Shown here: positions 31,821 to 43,589 of the stretch, piece after piece
Numbering within the stretch: position 1 is the first letter of the stretch
Layout: every line of letters starts with the position of its first letter
NCBI GenBank assembly: GCA_000750105.3
Contig: JPHH03000017.1
Coordinates: 248,001-312,000 of the forward strand
DNA from: Tolypocladium sp. Sup5 PDA-1
Lineage: Eukaryota > Ascomycota > Sordariomycetes > Hypocreales > Ophiocordycipitaceae
Length of the DNA: 64,000 nt
Reading direction: 5' to 3'
Notes under the pieces: generated by a model
Seen by the model: the letters and a program-made list of their open reading frames with translations, nothing else
What the model was told of the DNA's origin: nothing
Database searches by the model: none
Position numbers and translations under genes: made by a program

Positions 31821-33683
31821 ATGGCGACTCACTCAAATGTTCTTGTCCTTCCCGCCAGCTCTGAAAGCGACGAATCTCCCGCTGTCATAAACCCCTCGAA
31901 GGGATCCGCGTCGCCGCCAACAGTCTCTTATGCGCAACTGGCTGCCATAACAAGCTCCCTGCAACTCGATCTAGCCCACGCAGGCATCACGAATGCCAGC
32001 AAAGTCGCAATTGTGCTGCCCAACGGACTCGAGTTTGTAGCTGTCTTTCTTGCTATAGTACGCCAGCGCGGGATCGCCGCCCCCCTCAACCCTCAGTATA
32101 CGCAAAGCGAGTTCAAGGACATCTTCTCCCGGATGGAACCTGAGCTGGTGGTGATGCTGCCCACGACGCCGGATTTGGACAACGGCTTGTCTCTCGCGGC
32201 TCCAGGTGTACAAGCAGCACTGGCGCTGGGAGTGCGAGTGGCTCTGTGCCGCAGAAAGTGCGAGGCCAAGGGCGGAGTACAGTCGGGATTGCGGCTCGTC
32301 CTTGAGGTTTTGGAAGCTGGGGACAACAATATTGATCCAACAGCCTCCATTGCTGAGGCAATTGTGTTCTCGCGGAACGATGTGCGGTCTGAAGACAAGG
32401 CCCTCATGCTCTTCACGAGCGGCACCACGGGAGCGCCCAAATCGGTCCTCCTGAGCCACACCAACCTCCTTGTTGCCATGCGCATCATCATTGCCAATCA
32501 TAAACTCTCATCCGCTGATCGAACCTTCATAGTCACCCCGCTGTACCACATCATTGGTGTTTGCGGCTCCCTCCTGGTCACCCTTTTCTCTGGGGGCTGC
32601 GCTGTCATTCCGGAGTCCCTCCCGGGCGCCTTCTGGCGGCAATGCGCCGAGTATGGCATCACATGGTTTCACGGCGTCCCAACTATTCACCGCCTGCTTC
32701 TAGGCTTTCCACGACCCGGTGGATGTGTCCCGTCACAGCTAAGGTTTCTCAGATGCGGGGGTAGCGAAATGCCCCCCGACTTACACGAGAGTTTGGTTGC
32801 ACTCGGTCCACAGCTGTTGGAGGTCTATGGCATGACGGAGACAGCCCCGGCAATATTCTGCAACCGCTTGACGGAAGCTGATGACACTGTCCTGAGGCGG
32901 AGAGGCCACTACCCTATCCCGGATGCAGTGGACGTGATGATCCTACCATCCGAGGTGATAAGCCGGGAGGCCAGCGATGACGCGCGCAACGGTGCCGCTG
33001 TCGCTGCGGATCCCATCACCAGGCTGACCAAAGAGCCTGCAGTCATCGGGGAGGTCTGCTTGCGCGGGAAGAATATCATGGACGGTTACACCAATAGCCC
33101 CGAAGCCAATGCCGAGGCCTTCCTCTCCAACGGGTACTTTCGCACTGGCGATCTCGGTGCCATCCAGCCTGACGGTTATCTCATACTGGTGGGTAGGATC
33201 AAGGAGGTGATCAACAAGGGCGGGACAAAAATCGGCCCAGCCGAGGTCGAGCACGTAGCTCTGTCTCACGCGTCAGTTGCAGAAGCCGCGTGCTTCCGCA
33301 TCGCCGACAACGTCTACGGAGACGAGATCGGTGAGCAGTCATCTCTTCACTGTCGAGCGCATCTGGACATAATAACTTTGTTTGAAGCTGACAGTTGAGG
33401 GAATTTGATGTATTCCAGGACTTGCCGTCACTCTTCGCCCCCTTCTTGATGGCGAGGTCAGCCCTGTCACGGCGGCCGACCTGAAGCGGCACATCCGTCA
33501 ACACTTAACGGCATTCAAAGTTCCCAAAAAGGTAATGTCTCGGCAAGTTGGGTCGTGTAGTGTCAAATTGGAACTCATACGTACGCGTCTCAGATTGTCT
33601 TCGTCGACGTCATCCCATACAACCGGACAGGGAAACCAATGAGAACTCAGTTGTCGCAGCAGTTTGCCAAGGGACTGCTCTAG
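31821..33683 (+). CDS. FUM10: Acyl-CoA synthetase (AMP-forming), 570 aa, 3 exons
   Basis: Exons 31821-33330, 33419-33531, 33594-33683 (571 codons). ANL-superfamily motifs in order: P-loop LFTSGTTGAPKSV (near residue 198), HGVPTIHRLLL, VYGMTETAP (A5), YFRTGDLG (A7), GRIKEVINKGGTKI (A8) and RTGKPMR with the adenylation lysine near the end. Size and pattern fit the Pcs60/Faa2-like group to which Fum10 belongs. In the known pathway Fum10 makes the CoA thioester of the tricarballylic precursor used by Fum14. No C-terminal SKL-type peroxisomal signal is seen (ends AKGLL). The second intron (33532-33593) has the long acceptor run CGTCTCAG. Confidence 0.83.
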
Positions 33684-34728
33684 ACATCTTTTTGAGAGTT
33701 CATCTATACTACCACTGGAGAGTCGGATGTCCAAGTTGACTCTACTGGGGCATACAAGGCAGCATGGGCTACTGCAATGCCGGTTCTCCTCGACTGCTGT
33801 GAAGTCGGTATCGGGAAAGGCAGTCCAATCTAGAGAGGAAAGGGGTGTTTGGCACATGAAGTTTTGTCGAACATGTCGCCATGATCAGGTCGAGGGTTTC
33901 GAGAAACAAGACAGTTGTCTGGTGTCATTGAACGCACCAGTGGGCAAGTGTTGACCTGCCCCTAGTGTATCGAGAGAGGAACTCCGCGTTGACTCTGACC
34001 CCTTCTTTCAAAAGAAAAAGAAATCTGTCTCGAACTAACCGTAGACATTGGAGATCTGTTTAATTTTCCCAGATATCTTGGAAACGATTATGGAGGTGCG
34101 GCATTGGCGCTCATGTCCTCAGCCGTGGAGGCCTCATTGGACCTTTGATATCTAGCACACTACCTGCAAAGCGCGATCACATCATGTTCTGACGAGTATG
34201 CCACGTAGTTTCTTTGAGTCCCGAGCGAAGTGGGTTTGACATCCACTGGAATGTATTCATGATGCAGTGGTTTGATACCCGAGCGCCAACGAACTCGAGG
34301 GGCATTTGAGACTAGACGGGCGACACCCGCTGAGCAGTTCAGAGAAGGATTGCTATCCGAGGCGAGTGCCGGATGTGGGACACTATAATTATGACAAATC
34401 AGGGAATGACCCGATAGGCGTTTGAATCTACAGGTACATGTATGCGGGTGACCGAAGTGGGAGAACGGGTAGCATATCATCCGATACGTCCCTTGTCCCC
34501 GTCCCAGCCGAACTCCCATCCCGGCCAATCAATCCGTCATTGCCGTCACGCCCCTACTCCGATGCCCCGTGTCAGACGTACAAGGCGTAGTATATCGCCT
34601 CTTGGCGATGGGCGTATGGCAGGAGGGACGCGATCGTCGGCATCATACATCAGCAATCCGCGTGTGTGGCAACGACCATTTACTCTATGCCATCCAGCCC
34701 CGTCTTTACACGAGAACACGTAGTGAAA
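33684..34728. promoter_or_regulatory. Intergenic / FUM6 promoter region, 1,045 bp
   Basis: This lies between FUM10 and FUM6 (both plus). It carries one TATCCG (34354-34359) and no supported gene. Confidence 0.45.
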
Positions 34729-37700
34729 ATGGCGCCAAAAGCTCCGTCTGAGAGTTCCACCGTCGAGACTTCTCCCTGTCCCATCATAAACGGAATACTT
34801 GCGGCGCACAAGGACGATAACCTCAAGCCCATCCCTGGCCCTAGGCGTAAGGTTCCAACGAGCACTTGTGCGAAACGAACCAGGAGATGATTTTCCCGAT
34901 ACTGACACCGAGACATATAGCTTCCCCGTTCATCGGCAACCTTCTCGACTTCGACTTCGACAACTTCACCAAGTCACTGGGCGAGCTAGGCAAGATCTAT
35001 GGCGAGTAACCCACACTACAACCACATATTCTGTCTGCTGCATGTGGCCGCTTCGACTCTAATCGCATTTCTCCCGCCACAGGCGATGTTTACATGATCC
35101 ACTTCGGCTCCTCCAGGGAGGTCATGGTCGTTGGTCGCAAGGTCGCCGAGGAGCTCTGCGACGAGACTCGCTTCTGCAAGCTTCCGGGAGGCGCGATCGG
35201 GAGAATGAGGCGCGTTGTCGGACACGGACTCTTCACGGCGGAAACGGCCGATCCCAGGTGGGCAAGTGCGCACCGCGTCATCACGCCGCTCTTTGGTCCC
35301 ATGAGGATACGCGACATGATGGAGGACATGAAGGACATCTGTGAGCAGATGTGTCTCCGATGGGCGCGGTTCGGACCAGATACGCCCATCGACGTGTGCC
35401 CCGACATGACGAAACTGACTTTGGACACGATTGCCCTCTGCACCGTTGACTACCGCTTCAACAGCTTCTACAAGGGCCAGGGTGTCGAGGACCCGTTCGC
35501 CGAGGCCGTCGTCAACCTCATGACGGAAGCCTTGGTGCAGAGCAACCTTCCGGACTGGGTCAACAACTGGGTCCGCTTCCGGTCCATGAACAAATTTCAC
35601 CGCCAGGCGGATGAGTTGCGTCACGCCATCCAGGAGCTTATCACGGCCCGGAGGGACAACCCGGTCGACCGGGACGATCTGCTCAACGCCATGCTAACGC
35701 ACCCGGACCCCAAGACCGGGAAGCGGCTGAGTGACGAGTCTGTCGTGGACAACCTGCTCACGTTCTTCATCGCGGGCCACGAGACAACGTCCAGCCTGCT
35801 GTCCTTCTGCTTCTACTACCTCCTAGAACATCCAAATGTCTTGCGCAAGGCCCAGGCCGAAGTCGACGCCACGGTTGGTGACAATAGCATGACGGTAGAG
35901 CACCTCCAGAAACTGCCGTATCTCGAGGCCATCGTGCGCGAGACGCTGCGTCTACGCGACCCGGGCCCTGGATTTTACGTCAAGCCGCTGCGCGACGACG
36001 TGCTGGCCGGCAAGTACCCGGTCAAGAAAGACCAGCCCATCTTCATCGTCTTTGACTCGGTACATCGCGACCCGGAGGTGTACGGGGATGACGCCGATGA
36101 GTTCCGACCCGAGCGTATGTCGCAGGACAAGTTCGACAAGCTGCCGCCTTGTGCGTGGAAGCCGTTTGGCAACGGGATGCGTGCCTGCATTGGGAGGCCC
36201 TTTGCCCTGCAGCAGGCAATGCTGGTAAGCAGACTGTGACATATGATGACGGGAACCATTCGTCGCTCCATCATCGTTGGTGCTGGTGCTACTTGCGCCG
36301 CCCATCCGCCCATCCGCCCATCCGCCCATCCGCCCCCTATTGGCATACCCTCCTAGAGCTGCACGCATTTGATGGCTGACGTCTGGAACGAATGCAGGCC
36401 GTCGCCATGGTGCTCAAAAACTTCGACCTGATCAAGGACGAATCCTACAAGCTCAAGGTGCACGTAACGATGACAGTGCGCCCCGTCGGACTTACCATGC
36501 AGGTCCGGCTACGGAATGGCAGACGCGCCACTGAACTGGCCTTGCGGCGGCAGCAGGCATCCGGCGCGGCGGCATCTGCTACGTCGAGGCTAACCGCAGC
36601 TAGCTCTGCGACGGGCACCTGCATCATCCACGCCTCCAACTCGGGGACCTCTGAGGCCCTGGCCAGCCGTCTTGCGAACGATGCCGCCGAGCGAGGCATT
36701 GGCATCAGGTCCATTGACTTAGCAAAGGACGCCGTCGCGAAACTGCCGCGTGGCGTGCCCGTGGTCATTATCACGGCTTCGTACAACGGGGAGCCGGCGG
36801 ACGACGCTGTCGACTTCGTGGCATGGCTCGAGTCGCTGGAGGAACACGAGCTGGACGGGGTGAACTTCGCTGTATTCGGATGTGGTAAGAGGACACCGCT
36901 CCAAGCCTCCAACCCTTTGACCATCTATTTGTCCTCTCCCTCCCCGTCGGTCTGCCTATTATTGTTGCCTTGCACTTCACATTCCTGGCCATCAAGAAGA
37001 CGCACCATGGGGATATGCTCGGACCTGCGCGAACGATGCATCGCGGACAAGCTCACGGACTGACAATGGTTCTAGGGCATCGTGACTGGGCCAACACCTT
37101 TCTTGCCGTTCCTCGGCTGATTGACTCCCTGCTCGTCCGCGGTGGAGCTAAACGGATCGCGCCGTTGGGCACCTCCGATATGGGGGGCCCTAGAGACGTC
37201 TTCTCGGACTTTGAGGACTGGACTGGCGCCCATTTGTTCCCTAAGCTCGACCAGACTCGACGAGGGCCGCAGCCGACACTACTGGCCACCGGGGTAGGTG
37301 CCGGGGATGGCGACCTGCGGGTCTCCCTGGGGAAGCCGCCACGCGTCGCGATGCGCAAAGGCTTCGTCGCCGCAGTGGTGACCGAGGCACGGTCTCTTTC
37401 CGCCCCTGGCGTACCAGAGAAACGTCACCTGGAGCTCCGCCTGCCGGAGGGGTTCACTTACAAGGCCGGACACCACCTCCACGTCTTGCCTCGCAACTCT
37501 AGCGCTGATGTCCAGCGCGTGCTGCATCGGTTCGGCCTCGAGGCAGAAACTCTGGTAAGCATCCAAAGCGCGAAGAGGAGTGTAGGCTCGGGCTTGCCGC
37601 TCGACACCCCGATCATGGCCTCGGAGCTGCTTGGCGCCTACGTCGAGCTGGGCCGGACGGCGAGCCCCAAGAACATCCAGATGCTGGCCGACTCGGTCGA

Positions 37701-38649
37701 TGAGGACACAGAGTCCGGGGCCAGAGAGGCTCTCCTGAGCTTTGCCAGCGGCGACCAATACGTGGCCGAAGTCCAGGAAAAGCGCGGGTCGGTTCTCGAC
37801 TTGCTCGAGCGGTTCCCGGAGGTTAAACTGTCCCTGTCGAGCTTCCTGTCGATGCTGGTGACGACACGTCCGAGGGCATATTCCTTCTCCTCGGCGCCTG
37901 GCTGGAAACTGGGCCACGGAACTCTGACTTATACAGTCGTCGGCACCGGGTCTTCTCCGTCTGTTACCTCATCATCAACAGAGACCGGTCACTCTGCGCA
38001 GCGTAGGGACCATGACGTGGCCAAAGCCGTGGTTGTGCGCCAAGGACTGGCGTCGTCCTACTTGTCCATTCTCACAGCCGGGAGTGTTCTCTACGTCTCA
38101 CTCCACCCATCATCACCCGACTTCCACCTCCCTGAGCCCGCCTCGCGCCCAGTCATCATGGTGGCCGCCGGGACGGGGCTGGCCCCCTTTATGGGCTTCC
38201 TTCAAGAGCGTAAGCTATTCCTCGCGGCTGGCGGTCAGCGCCAGCAGCAAGGAAACGAGACGCCATTCGGCAAGGCCATCTTGTTTTTCGGCTGTCGCGG
38301 CCCAGCCCTTGATTCTCTTTACGCCGATGAGCTGGCGTCGTTTGAGGCAGATGGCCTCGTCATGGTATGCCGCGCCTACAGCCGCGACGCGGCCGCGCCT
38401 GGAGCCAAGGGATGCAGGTATGTCGACGAACGGCTTGCAGCGTCCGGGGAGGAGTTGGTGGATCTTTGGAGGTCCGGCGCCAGTGTGCTAGTTTGTGGAG
38501 GCAAAAAGATGGCAAACGGCGTCTTCAACGTCCTGGGACCGCTGTTCTGGGAAGCCGACAAGAGGGACGGGAAGACAACAGCAGGCGGCGTGGTCGGGTG
38601 GCGGACCGCACTGGAGAAAGGTAGATATGTGGAAGAGGTATTTGTTTGA
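34729..38649 (+). CDS. FUM6: Self-sufficient cytochrome P450 fused to P450 reductase (CYP505 type), 1,133 aa, 5 exons
   Basis: Exons: 34729-34846, 34921-35001, 35083-36224, 36398-36884, 37076-38649 (1,134 codons). The heme domain shows IPGP, SLGELGKIYG, the oxygen-binding I-helix FFIAGHETTS, ExxR in VRETLR and the cysteine loop PFGNGMRACIGRPF (Cys near 434). A flavodoxin domain follows (IIHASNSGTSEALA, near 522), then the FAD/NADPH reductase with RAYSFSSAPG (near 875) and GTGLAPFMGFLQER. It needs no separate reductase and is probably cytosolic or loosely attached, since no N-terminal anchor is seen. Fum6 hydroxylates C-14 and/or C-15. Intron 2 seems to be GC-AG. Intron 3 (36225-36397) holds a minisatellite. 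An in-frame ATG at 34687 would add 14 residues. Confidence 0.88.
36297..36336 (+). repeat. Minisatellite in FUM6 intron 3 (unit CCGCCCAT)
   Basis: About 4.5 tandem copies of the octamer CCGCCCAT, within the 173-base intron between the heme domain's last exon parts. Reading frame is not affected. Confidence 0.85.
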
Positions 38650-38877
38650 CGACTTCAGTCGGGCTCAACTTCACGGGCGCGCTTGGGCATTGCCTCACAT
38701 CGTCGTCATGAAGGCCGGGGATCGAGTTGGACTACGCAGAACAACGAATGACTTGGTCACGGGGTAAATCAAATATACGCGCTGGACACCACTTCACATA
38801 GTCACCCTGTCACTGTTTCATGGCAAACTTTGGTGAATTCTGTGCAGCCTGCCTGATCTGTCAACTTAACTTCATGT

Positions 38878-40155
38878 CTACGCCGCCTGCCGCAACATCT
38901 CAATCACCGACCCCTTATCCAACTTGACTGGATTCAGCAAGGTACATCGATCCGTCATGGCGTTCTCTGCAAGCTTCTCGAATTGGCCGTCTCCAATGTT
39001 AAACAGTCCCAAAGTTCTGGGCAGGCCAAGAGCATTGATATACGCCCCAACTACGTCCCCCAAATCCGCATCCTGCCGCGACAGGCCCGCGGCGCGGAGA
39101 ACGTCGGCCACACTCTCTTCCTCCCAGAAGGCGTCCTTTGCTAGGCCGAGTCGGCTCCGCAACTTGTCGTCGCCGTGGCGCCAGTTATACTTGAGGACCC
39201 ACGGCAGAATGATGCAGCTCGTCTCGCCGTGTCCGACGCCCAGGGGGCCGAGCTGATGCCCAATGCCGTGGCTGGCCCCGATGCCGTTGTGTCCCGCCCG
39301 AGGGCATTCCTTGACGGCCAGGAACGTTTGGAGCCTGGCGTTTTCGTCCGCCCAGTCATCTCTGGTCCGCAGCAGATTCGCCAGTAAGCTGCGGAGCGCG
39401 CCAGCAATGTCCCTCAGGAGCTCTCCTTCGTCCAGCTCGTTGCCGAGCTCCTTTCGCATGGCCGCAAATAGCTCAGCGACGTTGCCGTACATGCCCTCGA
39501 TGAAGTGGTCGACGGCACGAATCCCCGTCGATAGCCAGAAGCGCGCAGGGGTGGTGACGGACAGTTTCGGGTCCAGCACGACCACGTCCGCGTACATGGA
39601 CGGATGCACCGTTACCTGTTTCTTGTGACCCGCGTGCATATTGGTCGCGCCGCCGGCGGAGGTGAACTCGCTCCCCGACAGCGTCGTTGGCACATTGAAG
39701 ACTGGAATTGTTGCAGCTTTCACATCCTCGTCCTCCTTGATGCGCTTAAACAACTTGTCCTTATCCTCCAGCGTGGAGACGCCATTCGGGATGAACAGCC
39801 GGGCGAGCTTGACGGCATCGGTTATAGAGCCACCCCCTAGCGTTATGATATGGTCCGCTTCCGTGGACTTAATGTCGCGGGCCAAATCGAATACGTCCTC
39901 CCAAGGTGTATGAGGGGCGATGCCGTAGCGGATGCCCGCGATCTTGTTGGTGCCTAGGGAAGATTGGAGGCTCTCAAAGGCCGGAGTCGCACTGATAGAC
40001 TTGGACACGACGACGTACACGCGCGACGAACCAAAGGCCTCGACGTGGTACGCGCATGCTTGGTGAAAATCTACGCCGTAGGAGATGTAGGGTTTTGGCT
40101 TGAGCGGATTCGCTGGGTGAAAGCGGTGCGCCTTGGACATTGGTATGGTGGACAT
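38878..40155 (-). CDS. FUM7: Iron-containing (group III) alcohol dehydrogenase-like protein, 425 aa
   Basis: Single exon from ATG 40155-40153 to a stop at 38878-38880; a second ATG follows at codon 6. The nucleotide-binding GGGS loop is present in HIITLGGGSITDAVKLARL. Metal-site residues of the family appear in GIRAVDHFIEGMYG, GASHGIGHQLG and VGHGETSCI, and the family motif VPTTLSGSEFT occurs mid-protein. Length is normal for the family. Fum7 is the iron-type dehydrogenase of the fumonisin pathway, needed for correct tricarballylic side chains. The gene converges with FUM6 (228-bp spacer). Confidence 0.88.
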   Translation of the reverse strand: MSTIPMSKAHRFHPANPLKPKPYISYGVDFHQACAYHVEAFGSSRVYVVVSKSISATPAFESLQSSLGTNKIAGIRYGIAPHTPWEDVFDLARDIKSTEADHIITLGGGSITDAVKLARLFIPNGVSTLEDKDKLFKRIKEDEDVKAATIPVFNVPTTLSGSEFTSAGGATNMHAGHKKQVTVHPSMYADVVVLDPKLSVTTPARFWLSTGIRAVDHFIEGMYGNVAELFAAMRKELGNELDEGELLRDIAGALRSLLANLLRTRDDWADENARLQTFLAVKECPRAGHNGIGASHGIGHQLGPLGVGHGETSCIILPWVLKYNWRHGDDKLRSRLGLAKDAFWEEESVADVLRAAGLSRQDADLGDVVGAYINALGLPRTLGLFNIGDGQFEKLAENAMTDRCTLLNPVKLDKGSVIEMLRQAA

Positions 40156-40961
40156 TTTGAACGGACAGTCTGCGCGTCAGAAGCGCCTGAGAGTGTACTA
40201 GTCGTGGAAGCCCGACTCTGACGGTGTTGCACAATGATATTGCGTGTTACCTGGCACGGGGTAGTTCAAACATGCAACGTCGATGCTCATCAGACACTCA
40301 CGTCCTCGAGACCCGGCTGGGCTTGGGCTTACTTCCAAATTGGGGTTTCCGTAGTTCCGTCGCGTAGCGTTGCGTTCAACGGTTATTGGAATCCGGTTTC
40401 AAAGCTGATATCGGAAAGCGAGCATGGATCATGTGTCCGAGCCGGGCTGTTATCCGAAATACCCATCATGGAGCCTCTGAGACACCTCGGTTGCCCCTTT
40501 GGGTCCGGATACCGATACAACGATACGGACTCACTTGGTTGGACGGGCTCTGCAGGACACACACAAGAATAATACTACATACACCCCCGCAACTACACAA
40601 AATAATCCAATCTACTTATCGGGCCCGCCTTGACTGCTGCTGCGTGCCGGGTTTGATTCGGCAAGCTGGAGGTTTGCATCAACCTTGCGACACGTCGTCG
40701 TCGAGCATCTCCCAAGGATTTTTCCAAATCTCGCTACGACTTAACTTACATCATCACCAAAGCAATAGGCGGTGAGTGAATTCTGGAATGGCAGCTAGGG
40801 TCATCGGACGGGGGCAATAAGACCGAATCGCACTGGACTGGCTCGACCATTGCTTCTCGTGATAGGGATGTGTTACTATACAGCATGTTGCGCTCTCGGA
40901 ATCGGAGCGGCGCCCGAGTTTCTTGCTTCTGTGGTATATCAAGCGACGACAACCTCCCCAT
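40156..40961. promoter_or_regulatory. Intergenic / FUM7 promoter region, 806 bp
   Basis: Upstream of FUM7 and downstream of the P450 gene (both minus). Contains TATCCG at 40451-40456 and CGGATA at 40506-40511, within 60 bases of each other. No gene is supported. Confidence 0.45.
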
Positions 40962-42861
40962 CTACCAACCCTCAACGACCCTGGCCTTGACAAAAAGCCC
41001 CGTGGCCGGCCGCGCCGTAGCTCCCCTTGAGACCTTAATGTTCTTCTCGCTTAAAAGATTCTCGTCTGCTAGACGGAATTCAAACCGTCCCACCAAAACA
41101 GCTAGTAAAATAGCAAGCTCTGCCCTAGCAAATGACTGACCTATGCAGCTTCGGGGACCGTGTAGGAACGTCATTGAAGCGAAGTTGCTTCGAGGACTTG
41201 CCTCCTTATGAGCAGCTCCGCAATCTGCTCTATCTTCCGTGCTTGTGCCGATGTCTTCGCCGTCTTCCATCGTATGACCGCGGCTGCGATCTTCGGGCAT
41301 AGGGCCACTGCCACTACTCATCGCCCGGTCCCCTGAAGACAGCCAGCGGTCCGGGTTGAAGACTTGGGCGTCCGCACCCCAGAGGGAGCCATCACGGTTC
41401 GTAACGCGAGGAGCAAGAACAATTGTGGTCCCGGCGGGCACGGGTGTCTGGAGAATGGAGGTGTGTCGGATTGCCTGCCTGAATGTGGCTGGCACAGGGG
41501 AGAAGTAGCGGAGCACCTCCTTGCAGACCGCGTTCAGGTATGGCATGCCGGTGTCTATCAAGGCGGTGAGACTCTCAGGGGTCTTTGTCGATGGCGAAGA
41601 TGACGGCGAGGGGCTGGGGAGGCAGGATCGGACTTCACTGCGGAGCTTCTCTTGCATCTGAGGGTGCACACATAAAATGTAGACAGCCCAGGTCAAGGCC
41701 GTGGCTGTCGTCTCATGACCAGCGGCTAGGAAAGTCATGAGCTGGTCAACAAGGGACTCGTCTGCGAAGGCGCCGGCAGAGAGAGCAACAGTCAGGATGT
41801 TTTTGCCACTGGAGTAGACGCTGCCGCCGGCCTCGTCCATGCTCTGTTGTGACCTCGCCTCTTGGATCATCTGTCGACACAGCAAACGAAGCGTCTGGAC
41901 CGACCGGCGCATCTGTCTATTTCTCCCTAAAGGGAGCCAGTTGACGAACCAGTCCGGAAGCAGGAGACGGAGCACCGCGAGGAAAATGGCTCCTCTGGAC
42001 TGCTGGAAGACCAGCTTGTATGTTCGATGCAGCTCGCTGTCGGGCTCGCGGATGGCACCGAAGTCTTGACCCATGCCTGCGATTCCGATGATGTCGAGCG
42101 CGGCTCGGCTGACCCAGTCGGCAATATCTGTGGTGATTATCCTGTCCTGGGCGGCTCGAGGCTCATCGCTGGAGGAGGCCGATGCATGCCCCGTGGCCGA
42201 AGCTTGCTCCGCCATGGCCATGACCAGACGCTCCGCCACGGACCAGATGACGCCGTACAAACCCTTGACATGTCGGAAGGCAAAGGCCGGTTGCAGCATC
42301 TTCCTCTGGACCCTATGGTCCTCGCCTTCGGCCAGCAACACGCCCATGCCGAGCACCTGCCTCAGCTCGGCAACAATGAAAGCCGGCTTTTGAAAATCAT
42401 AGCTCTTGTGGACAAGGACTTGGGCGAGGGCCTCTGGGGAGACGACGAGCAGTCTTTCGGTGCCCAGTATGGTCCGGTAGCGTACCAGGCCCTGCGGCAC
42501 ATGGCCGAGCTTGTTTACCCTGCGACGCAAAGATGCAAGCCTGGTGAGCAAAGTACACAGCCATGATAAGAGCTGCCAGAGCAGCAGAGATGACGTACCA
42601 GTCACATTGCGGAACGCCCCTGGGTTCCGTGTAGAGCCGCAACGTCTCTCTGCTGAAGACGCGGCCGCCGGCTGGAACCGTTGGCAGGTGACGGAGCGGA
42701 GAAAAATAGTTTGGCCATAGAAGTCCCCTCCAGAGAAGCCAAAGTCCCGTCAAGAGCGCGATGGAGTAGGCCAGCAAAGCCACCACGATCGCCGCGTCTC
42801 GCAGGTATGATGCTGCGGCGGCACAGAGGACCACCAAAGTCGGGACGACGAGGTTCGCCAT
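40962..42861 (-). CDS. FUM15: Membrane-anchored cytochrome P450, 613 aa, 2 exons
   Basis: Minus-strand exons 42861-42599 and 42540-40962 (614 codons). Two hydrophobic stretches near the N-terminus form the ER anchor, followed by a proline-rich hinge. The catalytic elements are the I-helix FLAAGHETTATALTW, ExxR in CKEVLRYF and the heme loop FLHGPRSCIGQSFARAE (Cys near 550). An unusually long polar insert rich in Ser, Glu and Asp lies between the PERF-like NPDRW and the heme loop. Total length is long for a P450 and closer to what I recall for Fum15 than for the C-10 hydroxylase Fum2. The choice between these two is not proven. It shares a divergent promoter with FUM19. Confidence 0.75.
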
Positions 42862-43589
42862 GAGAGAAAGGGAGGTACCTTGTGTACGTCCGGTACGAAG
42901 CACGTACGTACCTTAGTTTGGTGATGGACAACGTGGAGGCGACATGTGTCGGCAAAAAAGGTGTTGCCGCGTGTTGTGATGGGATAGGATGTAAACGCCC
43001 GAGTAAATCAAGTCACTATTTGTATGTATACGAAGTATTTACCCATGATTAATCACCTACTCGTACGAAGTAGGTGGCAGCTGGTTGGCGAATATCTCCA
43101 GACAGCAGGTTGGTTGGTTGTTTGAGACTGAGCTTGCCTGATAGGCCGATGGAGCCCCGTTGGCCAGGTTGCCAGCACCAACGTCCAATGAAAACCGCCC
43201 GGATCAGTCACCCCCCTGTGCACAGCCCCACTACCGGTGCAGCTACCCGCAGCTGCCAGGCCGGAAATAAAATCAACAATCCCACCTAAATGGCCATTAA
43301 TACAAAGTACTTCGTATTACCGTGTAACTTAATAACTGTTGCTTCGTACCTGAACCTCCCATGTTGGACGCGGTGGTGAGAAGGGGCGGGTTGGTGCGCC
43401 ATGCCCCCTATTCTCTCCCTTTGCATTTCAGGCCGCACCGTATCTCGTCGTCCTCCTCCAAGTCCTTCCAGTCCAGACCAGGCGTTCAGCGTGGCCAAGA
43501 GCATCTCAATCGCCGCCAGCGCAAGTCAACGGCCGCGCCAGAGGCGAGGCCATTCTTGATCGACGCCGTCTTCCTGAATAGAGAGCACC
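42862..43589. promoter_or_regulatory. Divergent promoter region, FUM15-like / FUM19, with TACGAAGTA repeats
   Basis: This is 728 bp. The 9-mer TACGAAGTA (or its complement TACTTCGTA) occurs at 43029-43037, 43064-43072 and 43308-43316, with a near copy at about 43342. It is AT-rich compared with its surroundings. No gene is supported; 43361-43921 plus overlaps FUM19 exon 1 in another frame. Confidence 0.5.

Noticed and set aside
35016..35624. 202-codon minus-strand frame in FUM6
   Set aside because: Antisense of the P450 heme domain; no motif.
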